Shown here piece after piece: positions 22,514-28,598 of a DNA stretch of 38,663 nt (position 1 is its first letter; each line of letters begins with the position of its first letter). The stretch is from the NCBI GenBank assembly GCA_900767595.1, contig CAAFZS010000051.1, positions 1 through 38,663 of the forward strand. Direction: 5' to 3'. The notes beneath the pieces were generated by a model. It searched no databases. It was given only the letters and a program-made list of their open reading frames with translations, and had not been told where the DNA came from. The DNA is from Bacteroidales bacterium. GTDB lineage: Bacteria > Bacteroidota > Bacteroidia > Bacteroidales > Paludibacteraceae. Position numbers and translations under genes: made by a program.

Positions 22514-22546
22514 GCAAAGATACAACTTTTTTTTGACATAAGCAAA
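22514..22546 (-). promoter_or_regulatory. Promoter of the hypothetical gene at 22344
   Basis: Minus strand: TTTG at 22546-22543, spacer CTTATGTCAAAAAAAGTTG, and -7 box TATCTTTGC at 22522-22514. It has the same extended form as the other promoters in the window. Confidence 0.72.
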
Positions 22547-22599
22547 TTTTTTAAAAAAAAATTCTGTAAAAAACACCTACACAGGAAACAAAAAGGCAT

Positions 22600-22626
22600 A
22601 AAAAAACACCAACCGAGTGGCTGGTG
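22600..22626 (-). terminator. Rho-independent terminator of the adenine methyltransferase
   Basis: On the minus strand CACCAGCC pairs with GGTTGGTG (one G-T pair) around ACTC and is followed by TTTTTTT. It lies 24 bases after the methyltransferase stop codon. Confidence 0.8.
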
Positions 22627-22650
22627 GTGGAGAAAAACGGAGATGAGGTT

Positions 22651-23826
22651 TTATATTGTCTCTATGAACTCATGTATAGAGAATATCTTTGCAACGGTCG
22701 TATTATTTCGTTGCTTGAGTTGTGGACAACGAGTAAACGGAATCTCTTTTGTGCCATCAAAGCGCAACACCGCGTAATAAGGTGCATGCTCTGCCGTAAA
22801 ACCAAGTTCTTGCAACGATTGAGCCGTCCAAATCTGGAAGCCGGGCTTAGTCAGTTTATAAAGCCGAGCCTCCTCTCCGTTTTGGTGCAAGCAGATATAT
22901 CCTAACCGCTCAAATCCTGCTTTTACTAATAACGATCCCTTACTATCTCCTGCACGCAAATAACACATACCTAATTCTTGCATTCGTTTATAATCCACTG
23001 GACGAGCGTGGTTGGCAAGTACCGTTACTTCTTTCGGGTTCTCCTGCATTTTCTTTAGCAGTTTAGCCGCCTCTTTCTCATCTTCCAACGCTTCACGACG
23101 GCGTTTGCTCAGTTCCACAAACTGCGCGTCTTGCTCAATACCGATAAACTTGCGCCCAAGCAGATTGGCTGCAATACCTGTTGTGCTACTTCCTGCAAAT
23201 GGGTCTAAGATAGTGTCACCTTTATCGGTTGAAGCAAGAATAATGCGGTATAACAAGCGTAATGTTTTCTGTGTGGGGTGTTTGCCACAAGCCTTCTCCC
23301 AAGAACCCACAGCGGGAATCGTCCAAACATCGGTCATCTGTCTGTCGCCGTTGAGTTGTTTCATTATCTCATAGTTAAACTTATGCGGTTTTTTCTCGCA
23401 CTTACGCGCCCAGATAATGAGTTCAGTGGAAAAGTTGAAATATCGACAACTGAGGTTTGGTGGTGGGTCCGTCTTTTGCCAAGTAATCGTGTTGAGGACT
23501 TTATAACCGAGTTCTTGCAGGCAGCGCATTACTACATGGATATTGTGGTGGGTACCGCTTATCCAAATCGTGCCGTTGTCCTTTAGTTTAGGACGGCAAA
23601 GAGATAGCCATTGGCGGTTGAACTCGTAGATATATTCGGGTGTACCACCTTTGTCCCAATCGCCTTTATCCACACAGACTTGTTTGCCGCTGTGAACGCT
23701 GATGCCACCATTACTGAGGAAGTATGGAGGATCGGCAAAGACAGTATCTAACGAGTTGTCTGGAATCTGCTCCAACATCTTCATGCAATCGCCATGAAGG
23801 AGGGTGAAATCGTGATTTGTATACAT
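22651..23826 (-). CDS. DNA adenine (N6) methyltransferase, beta class
   Basis: This 391-residue protein has DPPY (motif IV) at 32-35 before the SAM motif DPFAGSSTTGIAA at 208-220, the order of beta-class amino-methyltransferases such as those of the HinfI and CcrM group. KHPTQK at 182-187 is the usual segment before motif I. The catalytic DPPY favours N6-adenine over N4-cytosine, which normally has SPP[YW]. A C-terminal domain of about 120 residues (YLRAGDSKGSLLVKAGFERL) may help target recognition. A hairpin touches its start codon, and the candidate structured RNA copy 2 lies upstream. The gene upstream of that encodes a nuclease-like protein. Confidence 0.92.
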   Translation of the reverse strand: MYTNHDFTLLHGDCMKMLEQIPDNSLDTVFADPPYFLSNGGISVHSGKQVCVDKGDWDKGGTPEYIYEFNRQWLSLCRPKLKDNGTIWISGTHHNIHVVMRCLQELGYKVLNTITWQKTDPPPNLSCRYFNFSTELIIWARKCEKKPHKFNYEIMKQLNGDRQMTDVWTIPAVGSWEKACGKHPTQKTLRLLYRIILASTDKGDTILDPFAGSSTTGIAANLLGRKFIGIEQDAQFVELSKRRREALEDEKEAAKLLKKMQENPKEVTVLANHARPVDYKRMQELGMCYLRAGDSKGSLLVKAGFERLGYICLHQNGEEARLYKLTKPGFQIWTAQSLQELGFTAEHAPYYAVLRFDGTKEIPFTRCPQLKQRNNTTVAKIFSIHEFIETI

Positions 23827-23853
23827 GATAGCAAGTATTTATGGCTTGCTATC
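23827..23853 (-). promoter_or_regulatory. Perfect 9-bp hairpin touching the methyltransferase start codon
   Basis: On the minus strand GATAGCAAG pairs with CTTGCTATC around a 9-base loop. The last stem base is directly followed by the ATG at 23826. In mRNA this would mask the ribosome binding region. In DNA the dyad could be an operator. Either reading suggests control of methyltransferase level. Confidence 0.65.
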
Positions 23854-23883
23854 TTTCTACATAAAAATGACCTTCTTAGAGCC

Positions 23884-24016
23884 AAAAGTGCGAGCAATGA
23901 CTTGCTCGTCTGTGGCCCTAGGAAAGCCAGTAAAAAGACAAATCACGCTCACACCAAAGTGCAGCGCCACGATTTGTTCATCTTTTTACGCGTTGAAATT
24001 TCCTAGGTTTCAGACG
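23884..24016 (-). ncRNA. Candidate structured leader RNA, copy 2
   Basis: Paired segments on the plus strand from outside inwards: CGTCTG (23907-23912) with CAGACG (24011-24016), CCTAGGAAA with TTTCCTAGG, GTAAAAAGA with TCTTTTTAC, and CAAATC with GATTTG. The base shares TAGGAAA, TTGAAATTTCCTA and GTTTC with copy 1 at 1855-2045, while the outer and inner helices differ in sequence. On the minus strand it is followed by the hairpin CGAGCAA-GTCA-TTGCTCG (23908-23891) and TTTT, which could terminate transcription and which shares two bases with the closing stem. The methyltransferase gene follows on the same strand. Upstream bases (GCGTTTGCTA, TTGTTCTAT) also resemble those upstream of copy 1. 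Confidence 0.55.
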
Positions 24017-24075
24017 AATAGAACAAATAGCAAACGCTAATTAATAATATGTTATATTACCGCCGCTGCGGATTT

Positions 24076-24792
24076 TTATATTACGTTAGTTAATGCTGCT
24101 AATGCAGACATCTTTTCATATTGACCAACAATAGTATCGTAATTTACAAATTTAACCTTATCCTTAATATCCTTAAGTATTGTTCGCTCCATTACTTTTT
24201 CAAACTGAGCATGGCGATGCTCTGGAGCAATAATATAGAAACTACTATTAAAGTCTTGTAAATCGCAGTATTTTGAAACAGAATTTTGTATATCCGTTGA
24301 GTGTTCAACCTCAAAAAAAGAGTTTGGCAGTTCTCGTTCGTTAAACCAAATAACGTCTACGGTTTTTGCTCTGTCTACTAATTTAGGATAGGTGAATTCT
24401 GGAATAACAATCGTCTTAGAAATCTCGCCTAAAGATTGCTCTAAAAACTTGCGCTTTTGGTCTTGTGCGGGCACATAAGTGGTAAACTTTTTCAAATTAC
24501 CTATTTCGACTAAAATGCCTTGATAATAGCCATGCGTAAATATTTCATCGCTATCCTTGTCATTATTCTTAATATTAAACTTTGAGAGGACCTCGTCCCG
24601 ATATTCTGTCAAAGCCCATAACCCTGGCTGAATGCGGAAGAAAGCATCCGATTGCTGAACTATACGACGCACAGAAGCTTGCGGAGTTTTAGTTGCCCAT
24701 GAAGAAAAATCAATAAGTTGATTTAACTTTCCAAAGGTAGCATAACCACCATTAGAACGCATAATTTCTATGACTTGTTCCGTTTGGGTCAT
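24076..24792 (-). CDS. HARE-HTH protein with a predicted PD-(D/E)XK-like nuclease domain
   Basis: This 238-residue protein has an N-terminal winged helix of the HARE-HTH kind (residues 1-63: VIEIMRSNGGYATFGKLNQL, then FFRIQPGLWALT). The second half looks like a restriction-type nuclease: E95 in ILVEIGN, D146 in TVDVIWF and the E161-V-E163 motif in FFEVEHS, followed by a helix, would give an acidic metal site. This is a prediction from motif spacing, with the usual lysine replaced. It lies upstream of the adenine methyltransferase, separated by the structured RNA, and is probably the endonuclease of that system. Confidence 0.65.
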   Translation of the reverse strand: MTQTEQVIEIMRSNGGYATFGKLNQLIDFSSWATKTPQASVRRIVQQSDAFFRIQPGLWALTEYRDEVLSKFNIKNNDKDSDEIFTHGYYQGILVEIGNLKKFTTYVPAQDQKRKFLEQSLGEISKTIVIPEFTYPKLVDRAKTVDVIWFNERELPNSFFEVEHSTDIQNSVSKYCDLQDFNSSFYIIAPEHRHAQFEKVMERTILKDIKDKVKFVNYDTIVGQYEKMSALAALTNVI

Positions 24793-24803
24793 TAGTTAAT
24801 ATG

Positions 24804-25334
24804 TTATTTGACCGATTTTAAATCAAAGTACATAAGTCTTGTATGGTCAAGAACGTCCGTCATCGTAAAAAACTCAAAGCCATTCTTAAGATAAAAATTG
24901 GTCACCTTAGAATAAGCATCAACAGTAACGAATCGACATCCTGCTCTGTTTCCTATCGCGTACGTGCGCTTTATCTCATTTAAAATATCAGAACCTAAAC
25001 CAGACTTGGCATATTCCTTTGAGACAGCTAGACGACCTATTTTTACAGAAGGATAACTACGACGGCGTTTATTGTTACGAATATGGCGATTTATACGATT
25101 CCAAATACTTTTTGACTCAGGATTGTAAGCTACTTTGTCATTTAATAAACTAAAGTAAGCAACCGTTTTCTTTTGCGTAGAATCTACAAACAAATAGGTA
25201 ACCGCCATTAAATCCTCTAGATAGCGTTTGGCATCCTCAAATAAAAAGTTATTTAAATCTTCGTCTCCACAATCAAAGGGAAGAAGATTGGTATCCTCTT
25301 TTAATTGTATAAACTGAAGCGAATCTTTATCCAT
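24804..25334 (-). CDS. GNAT-family acetyltransferase, probable toxin
   Basis: This 176-residue protein is a GNAT acetyltransferase of the type found in toxin-antitoxin pairs that acetylate aminoacyl-tRNA. It has LPFDCGDEDLNNFLFEDAKRY near the N terminus, the acetyl-CoA region KIGRLAVSKEYAKSGLGSDIL, and the FYLKNGFEFF motif with the conserved tyrosine. I place the start at the ATG at 25334, four bases after the antitoxin stop. The frame from 25358 would need a TTG start. Its target is inferred from the family only. Confidence 0.82.
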   Translation of the reverse strand: MDKDSLQFIQLKEDTNLLPFDCGDEDLNNFLFEDAKRYLEDLMAVTYLFVDSTQKKTVAYFSLLNDKVAYNPESKSIWNRINRHIRNNKRRRSYPSVKIGRLAVSKEYAKSGLGSDILNEIKRTYAIGNRAGCRFVTVDAYSKVTNFYLKNGFEFFTMTDVLDHTRLMYFDLKSVK

Positions 25335-25338
25335 TTCT

Positions 25339-25497
25339 TTAGAAAGCGAAATTGGCAATAGACATCATTCTTAAATGGGCAGCTTCCATCCTTTCCCTTT
25401 CTTCTTTAGTTATGGGTCTTGGATGTTCAACGGCATACGCAAAACGACGAGCGTCCTCGCCATACAGAGTTGGAGTTTCTTTGATTGGTCTTGCCAT
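25339..25497 (-). CDS. Small antitoxin-like protein of the GNAT pair
   Basis: This 52-residue ORF reads MARPIKETPTLYGEDARRFA and continues with HPRPITKEERERMEAAH. The MARPIKETP opening is common in small Bacteroidota proteins that precede GNAT toxins. The TAA ends four bases before the toxin ATG, and a promoter lies directly upstream. The antitoxin role is inferred from this pairing and the size. It is too short for most automatic calls but has a full promoter, start and stop. Confidence 0.72.
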   Translation of the reverse strand: MARPIKETPTLYGEDARRFAYAVEHPRPITKEERERMEAAHLRMMSIANFAF

Positions 25498-25524
25498 AAT
25501 AATTAGTCTTTTTCAATTTTGGCT

Positions 25525-25557
25525 GCAAAGATACGACTTTTTTTTGAAATATGCAAA
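25525..25557 (-). promoter_or_regulatory. Promoter of the GNAT toxin-antitoxin pair
   Basis: Minus strand: TTTG at 25557-25554, spacer CATATTTCAAAAAAAAGTCG, and -7 box TATCTTTGC at 25533-25525. The ATG of the antitoxin lies 28 bases downstream. Confidence 0.75.
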
Positions 25558-25613
25558 TTTATTTGCAAATTTTTAATGTAACACTAAGAAAAGTAAGGGA
25601 ATGCCTATATCGT

Positions 25614-25724
25614 TTAACTATTTTTGTGTTTAACATACTGCATGTGCTCGCGGCGTAAACGCCAATTAGTTATGTTGGCTGTGCGTAGCACATCGGCTGC
25701 TTTTTGAGCCGTATCCCAATCCAT
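25614..25724 (-). CDS. Very small ORF after the Bax-inhibitor-like gene
   Basis: A 36-residue frame starts at the ATG at 25724, seven bases after the end of the Bax-inhibitor-like gene. It reads MDWDTAQKAADVLRTANITN and ends in basic residues (RLRREHMQYVKHKNS). It could be a small protein or the decayed start of a larger gene, and no family is recognised. The 60 bases between its stop and the promoter at 25557 hold nothing that I can identify. Confidence 0.35.
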   Translation of the reverse strand: MDWDTAQKAADVLRTANITNWRLRREHMQYVKHKNS

Positions 25725-25731
25725 CTATGCG

Positions 25732-26433
25732 TTACTTTCTTTTTCCTAAAATAGATAAGAGGCGAACAAAGAGGTTGATGATGTCCATATATAGATCCAC
25801 GGCACAATCAACGGCATTATCCACTGTCTTAGAATATTGCTGCGAGCGTGCTACATCAAAACCGATATAACCGGAGAAAACGATAACGAAAATCCAATCA
25901 AAAGCGGTACCTTGATAATGGAAAGCAAAAGTCGCAACCACTTCGGCTATCAGTCCCACAAGGATGGTAATAAATAGTGCTCTACCTAAACTTAAGAAGA
26001 AGTTCGGATTAGCGACCGCAATAGCAGCAATCAGTATGGTTACACATGCGGTCAACCCAATGGCACGAAGGACTATCTGTCCATCAAAGAAAGGAATGAT
26101 AAGGCATAAAAGTATACCAAACGGGATTGCCACAAGGTTAAAACCGATAAAACTGATAAACGGTTCGGTCGATTTAGCCGATATCAATATTCCCGCAAGA
26201 GAACAAACAAAATAGCCTACAAACAAACCAATCATCGCTCCTTTGGGATTGGTAGCATTAGCCAGCCATTGTAATAATGGTGTAGCACCATAATAGACGA
26301 TGGCGACATTAAGAACCAATCCATAAAGGATGGTTAAGATCATTACGAGATTAAAGGTGCGAGCCGATACTACATCATTTTCCGCACCGCGTAGGCGCTC
26401 TGCGCGCCTGTCTAAAGTAAGAGATTCTGACAT
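25732..26433 (-). CDS. Bax inhibitor-1 (TMBIM) family membrane protein
   Basis: This 233-residue protein has seven hydrophobic segments and the family ending SGYIGFDVARSQQYSKT followed by CAVDLYMDIINLFVRLLSILGKRK, which matches the conserved aspartate region and final helix of YbhL/YccA-type proteins. Members are thought to act as calcium or pH-sensitive leak channels or protease regulators. I choose the ATG at 26433 (MSESLTLDRRAERLRGAEND). The longer frame would use a TTG. It is probably the last full gene of the long minus-strand operon. Confidence 0.88.
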   Translation of the reverse strand: MSESLTLDRRAERLRGAENDVVSARTFNLVMILTILYGLVLNVAIVYYGATPLLQWLANATNPKGAMIGLFVGYFVCSLAGILISAKSTEPFISFIGFNLVAIPFGILLCLIIPFFDGQIVLRAIGLTACVTILIAAIAVANPNFFLSLGRALFITILVGLIAEVVATFAFHYQGTAFDWIFVIVFSGYIGFDVARSQQYSKTVDNAVDCAVDLYMDIINLFVRLLSILGKRK

Positions 26434-26480
26434 AATTAAACTTTTAATCAAATAATAGTATTTTTTCTTTATATTCTCAC

Positions 26481-27002
26481 TTAGTACAAACTCATAAACT
26501 CATACGTATTACCGATAGCGTCGAGGTAGCGGAGGAACTCGGATTGGGAGATGACGACCGTACCCGTACAGTCATTGGGGTGAAAACTCAAACTCTGCGC
26601 CTGTTGGAGATTCGTATCTAAAAACAGAATAACGTGGTTGTCTGTATCGTTAATCAACCCAAAGGGCGAGACAGAACCCGGTTCAAGACCTAAATAACGC
26701 ATCATCCTCTCGGGAGAAGCGAAACTCAGTTTGCCCGGTGCGGGTTGTCCGGCAGCCTGCAAACGAGCCTTGAGGCGCTGCTCCAAGTCGTGAATATCCA
26801 AGTCGTGCCGACAATCGAAACACACCAAATAGTGCTGGTTTCCCTTATGGTTGCGCAAAAAGATGTTCTTACAATGGATAGAACCATCGTTGCGCCACCA
26901 GCGCATCGCTTCCTCAATGGTCTTACCCTCCGGATGGTCGTACTCCTCGTACGCTATTGAATGCGATTGGAGGTAGTTATATACAATCTCTTTTCTAGTC
27001 AT
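26481..27002 (-). CDS. Prolyl-tRNA editing protein (YbaK/ProX type)
   Basis: This 173-residue protein removes wrongly attached amino acids (alanine or cysteine) from prolyl-tRNA. It starts MTRKEIVYNYLQSHSIAYEEYDHPEGKTIEEA and has IHCKNIFLRNHKG, with the catalytic lysine in the K-N-x-F motif, and LEPGSVSPFGLINDTDNHVILFLD. This is the arrangement of PrdX/ProX deacylases. The ATG at 27002 is preferred over the upstream frame because the family starts there. It follows the NUDIX gene after 14 bases. Confidence 0.88.
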   Translation of the reverse strand: MTRKEIVYNYLQSHSIAYEEYDHPEGKTIEEAMRWWRNDGSIHCKNIFLRNHKGNQHYLVCFDCRHDLDIHDLEQRLKARLQAAGQPAPGKLSFASPERMMRYLGLEPGSVSPFGLINDTDNHVILFLDTNLQQAQSLSFHPNDCTGTVVISQSEFLRYLDAIGNTYEFMSLY

Positions 27003-27016
27003 AGTTGCAATACAGA

Positions 27017-27565
27017 TTACGGATTTTGAGCAAAGTATTTCCAGAGAGGAGCGGTATAATGGCAATTAACCATCTCACCCGCCTCAAGCAAGGCACGAGT
27101 CTCCTCCTTCGTTAATATATGAACACAGATATCCTCCGTTTCCTCCAAATGCTGCGTAGAGACCTGCTCCACCCCAACCGCAAGGAAAGTATAAGACCAG
27201 TTACTCTGATTGGACGAGTTAGGCGCCGACACAAGAAACTCAGACCACTCACCGCCACCAAAGCCCGTTTCCTCATACAGTTCCCGCTTGGCTGCCTCCA
27301 ACGGCGTTTCCCCCTCGTCAATACAACCCGCCACTAACTCGTAATATGTCTTACCTATACCGTGACGATACTGGTCAATGAGGACGAAACGGCCATCCTT
27401 GGTGATGGCGATGATATTCACCCAGTTCATAAAATCAAGGATATACCAACTCGGAATCTGCTTACCATTAGGCAACTCCACTAACTCCTGACGAACGCGA
27501 AGCCACGGCCCGCGATCCATAATACGCTCCGACTTAAGGACGCGCCAAGGACGATTGACTAACAT
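27017..27565 (-). CDS. NUDIX hydrolase, ADP-ribose pyrophosphatase-like
   Basis: This 182-residue protein has the complete Nudix box GCIDEGETPLEAAKRELYEETGF (Gx5Ex7REUxEExGU) and an N-terminal strand set (SERIMDRGPWLRVRQE) like ADP-ribose pyrophosphatases. It cleaves a nucleoside diphosphate linked to another group; the exact substrate is not readable. The start overlaps the end of mnmA by seven bases, so it is translationally coupled. Length is typical. Confidence 0.87.
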   Translation of the reverse strand: MLVNRPWRVLKSERIMDRGPWLRVRQELVELPNGKQIPSWYILDFMNWVNIIAITKDGRFVLIDQYRHGIGKTYYELVAGCIDEGETPLEAAKRELYEETGFGGGEWSEFLVSAPNSSNQSNWSYTFLAVGVEQVSTQHLEETEDICVHILTKEETRALLEAGEMVNCHYTAPLWKYFAQNP

Positions 27566-28596
27566 ATAATGCCGCCTCCAACGACAAGATCATTTTGATA
27601 AAAAACACAGGATTGACCGGGAGTTGCTGCCCAGATAGGCTGAGTAAAACTCAGCCGACCGCTATCGCTGGCAGACCGCTGCGCTGAAAGACCGCCTTCG
27701 GCTGAAAGACCGCTGCGCTGAAGGACGGCCTCTACGGCAGCACTGCGATAACGGATCTTTGCCATCACAGGAGCCGAGGGGTCACCACGGAAAATAACAT
27801 CCCGCAACGTAACCGTATCCGTATAGAGGTCATCATGACGCCCTAAGACAAGGGGGTTAATTCCCATCACAAACGCGGGATAACCGAGGGCTACGCCCAG
27901 TCCCTTACGCTGACCGATAGTGAAAGACATATATTCCTTATAGTCTTCTCCCAGACGCTCGCGCAAGAACGCACGATAGTCGTCCTTAATGAAACAGATA
28001 TCCTGACTCTCACCCTGCTTGCTCAAGAGTTCAAAACCCTTAGAGGCAAGGTACTCACGCACCTGCAGTTTCGTATAATCACCCAAAGGGAAAAGAACGC
28101 GGTCTAAAACCGAAGGTTCAACTTGCCAAAGGAAATAACTCTGGTCCTTGCTTTCGTCCACTGCCTTGGTCACAAACGGCTGAGAGGCGGAAGGGCTGAG
28201 AGGCTGAGAGGCTGAGAGGCGGGCATAGTGGCCGGTGGCGATGAGGGCACAACCGAGGCGGTCGGCTTCCTCTACGAGGGCACCGAACTTAATCTCGCGG
28301 TTACAGAGGACACACGGATTAGGCGTGCGACCTGCTTGGTATTCACCAATGAAATACTGAATAATCGTATCTTCAAACCGCTGCGAATAGTCTATAATGT
28401 GGTGTTCAATGCCCAATCGCGCTGCGACCGAACGAGCCGCTTCTACCGAGGCAGGGGAAGTGTAGCGGGTAGTGAAAGTACAGCCGACGAGTTCGTAGCC
28501 CTGCTCTAAAAGCATCAGGGCTGCGGCTGTAGAATCAATGCCGCCAGAAAGTGCTATAAGCACTGACCGCTGCGCTGTATGACCGCTTCGCTGCAT
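27559..28596 (-). CDS. mnmA: tRNA-specific 2-thiouridylase MnmA
   Basis: MnmA puts sulfur on U34 of tRNAs for Lys, Glu and Gln. The 345-residue protein has the PP-loop SGGIDS (17-22), the first catalytic cysteine C95 in NPCVLCN and the second, C201, in GESQDICFIKDD. The C-terminus WAATPGQSCVFYQNDLVVGGG is normal. Three parts come from repeats: the first 11 residues (MQRSGHTAQRS), about 128-140 (ASQPLSPSASQP), and about 291-319 in the variable loop before the last domain strand. The start codon lies inside a mini-hairpin unit. The gene begins two bases after the lpd stop. Confidence 0.95.
   Translation of the reverse strand: MQRSGHTAQRSVLIALSGGIDSTAAALMLLEQGYELVGCTFTTRYTSPASVEAARSVAARLGIEHHIIDYSQRFEDTIIQYFIGEYQAGRTPNPCVLCNREIKFGALVEEADRLGCALIATGHYARLSASQPLSPSASQPFVTKAVDESKDQSYFLWQVEPSVLDRVLFPLGDYTKLQVREYLASKGFELLSKQGESQDICFIKDDYRAFLRERLGEDYKEYMSFTIGQRKGLGVALGYPAFVMGINPLVLGRHDDLYTDTVTLRDVIFRGDPSAPVMAKIRYRSAAVEAVLQRSGLSAEGGLSAQRSASDSGRLSFTQPIWAATPGQSCVFYQNDLVVGGGIIC
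27636..27726 (-). repeat. Mini-hairpin array inside mnmA (C-terminal domain)
   Basis: On the plus strand GGCTGAGT-AAA-ACTCAGCC (8-bp stem), GC-TATC-GC, GC-TGC-GC, GCC-TTC-GGC and GC-TGC-GC are separated by GACC spacers. In the gene's sense the units read GGTCTTTCAGC. It encodes LQRSGLSAEGGLSAQRSASD and the following residues, in place of the usual variable loop. Confidence 0.88.
28178..28222 (-). repeat. Tandem repeat of about 9 bases inside mnmA
   Basis: The plus strand has four copies of GGCTGAGA with one GGAAG interruption. It encodes ASQPLSPSASQP in the loop after the GHYAR motif, where MnmA proteins vary in length. Confidence 0.75.
28565..28596 (-). repeat. Half mini-hairpin array carrying the mnmA start codon
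   Basis: The plus strand has GACC, GC-TGC-GC, TGTATGACC, GC-TTC-GC and TGCATGATTAT. It matches the left half and centre of the composite arrays. The mnmA ATG at 28596 corresponds to the end of the left half, so the first 11 residues are repeat-derived. Confidence 0.85.
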
Positions 28597-28598
28597 GA

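Noticed and set aside
24060..24071. Terminator CCGC-CGCT-GCGG with T run on the plus strand
   Set aside because: There is no plus-strand gene that would need it, and on the minus strand no T run follows; the stem is only four base pairs.
28178..28222. Frameshift or pseudogene in mnmA because of the tandem repeat
   Set aside because: The frame stays open, and all catalytic motifs lie in order on both sides of the repeat, so the gene is probably intact.
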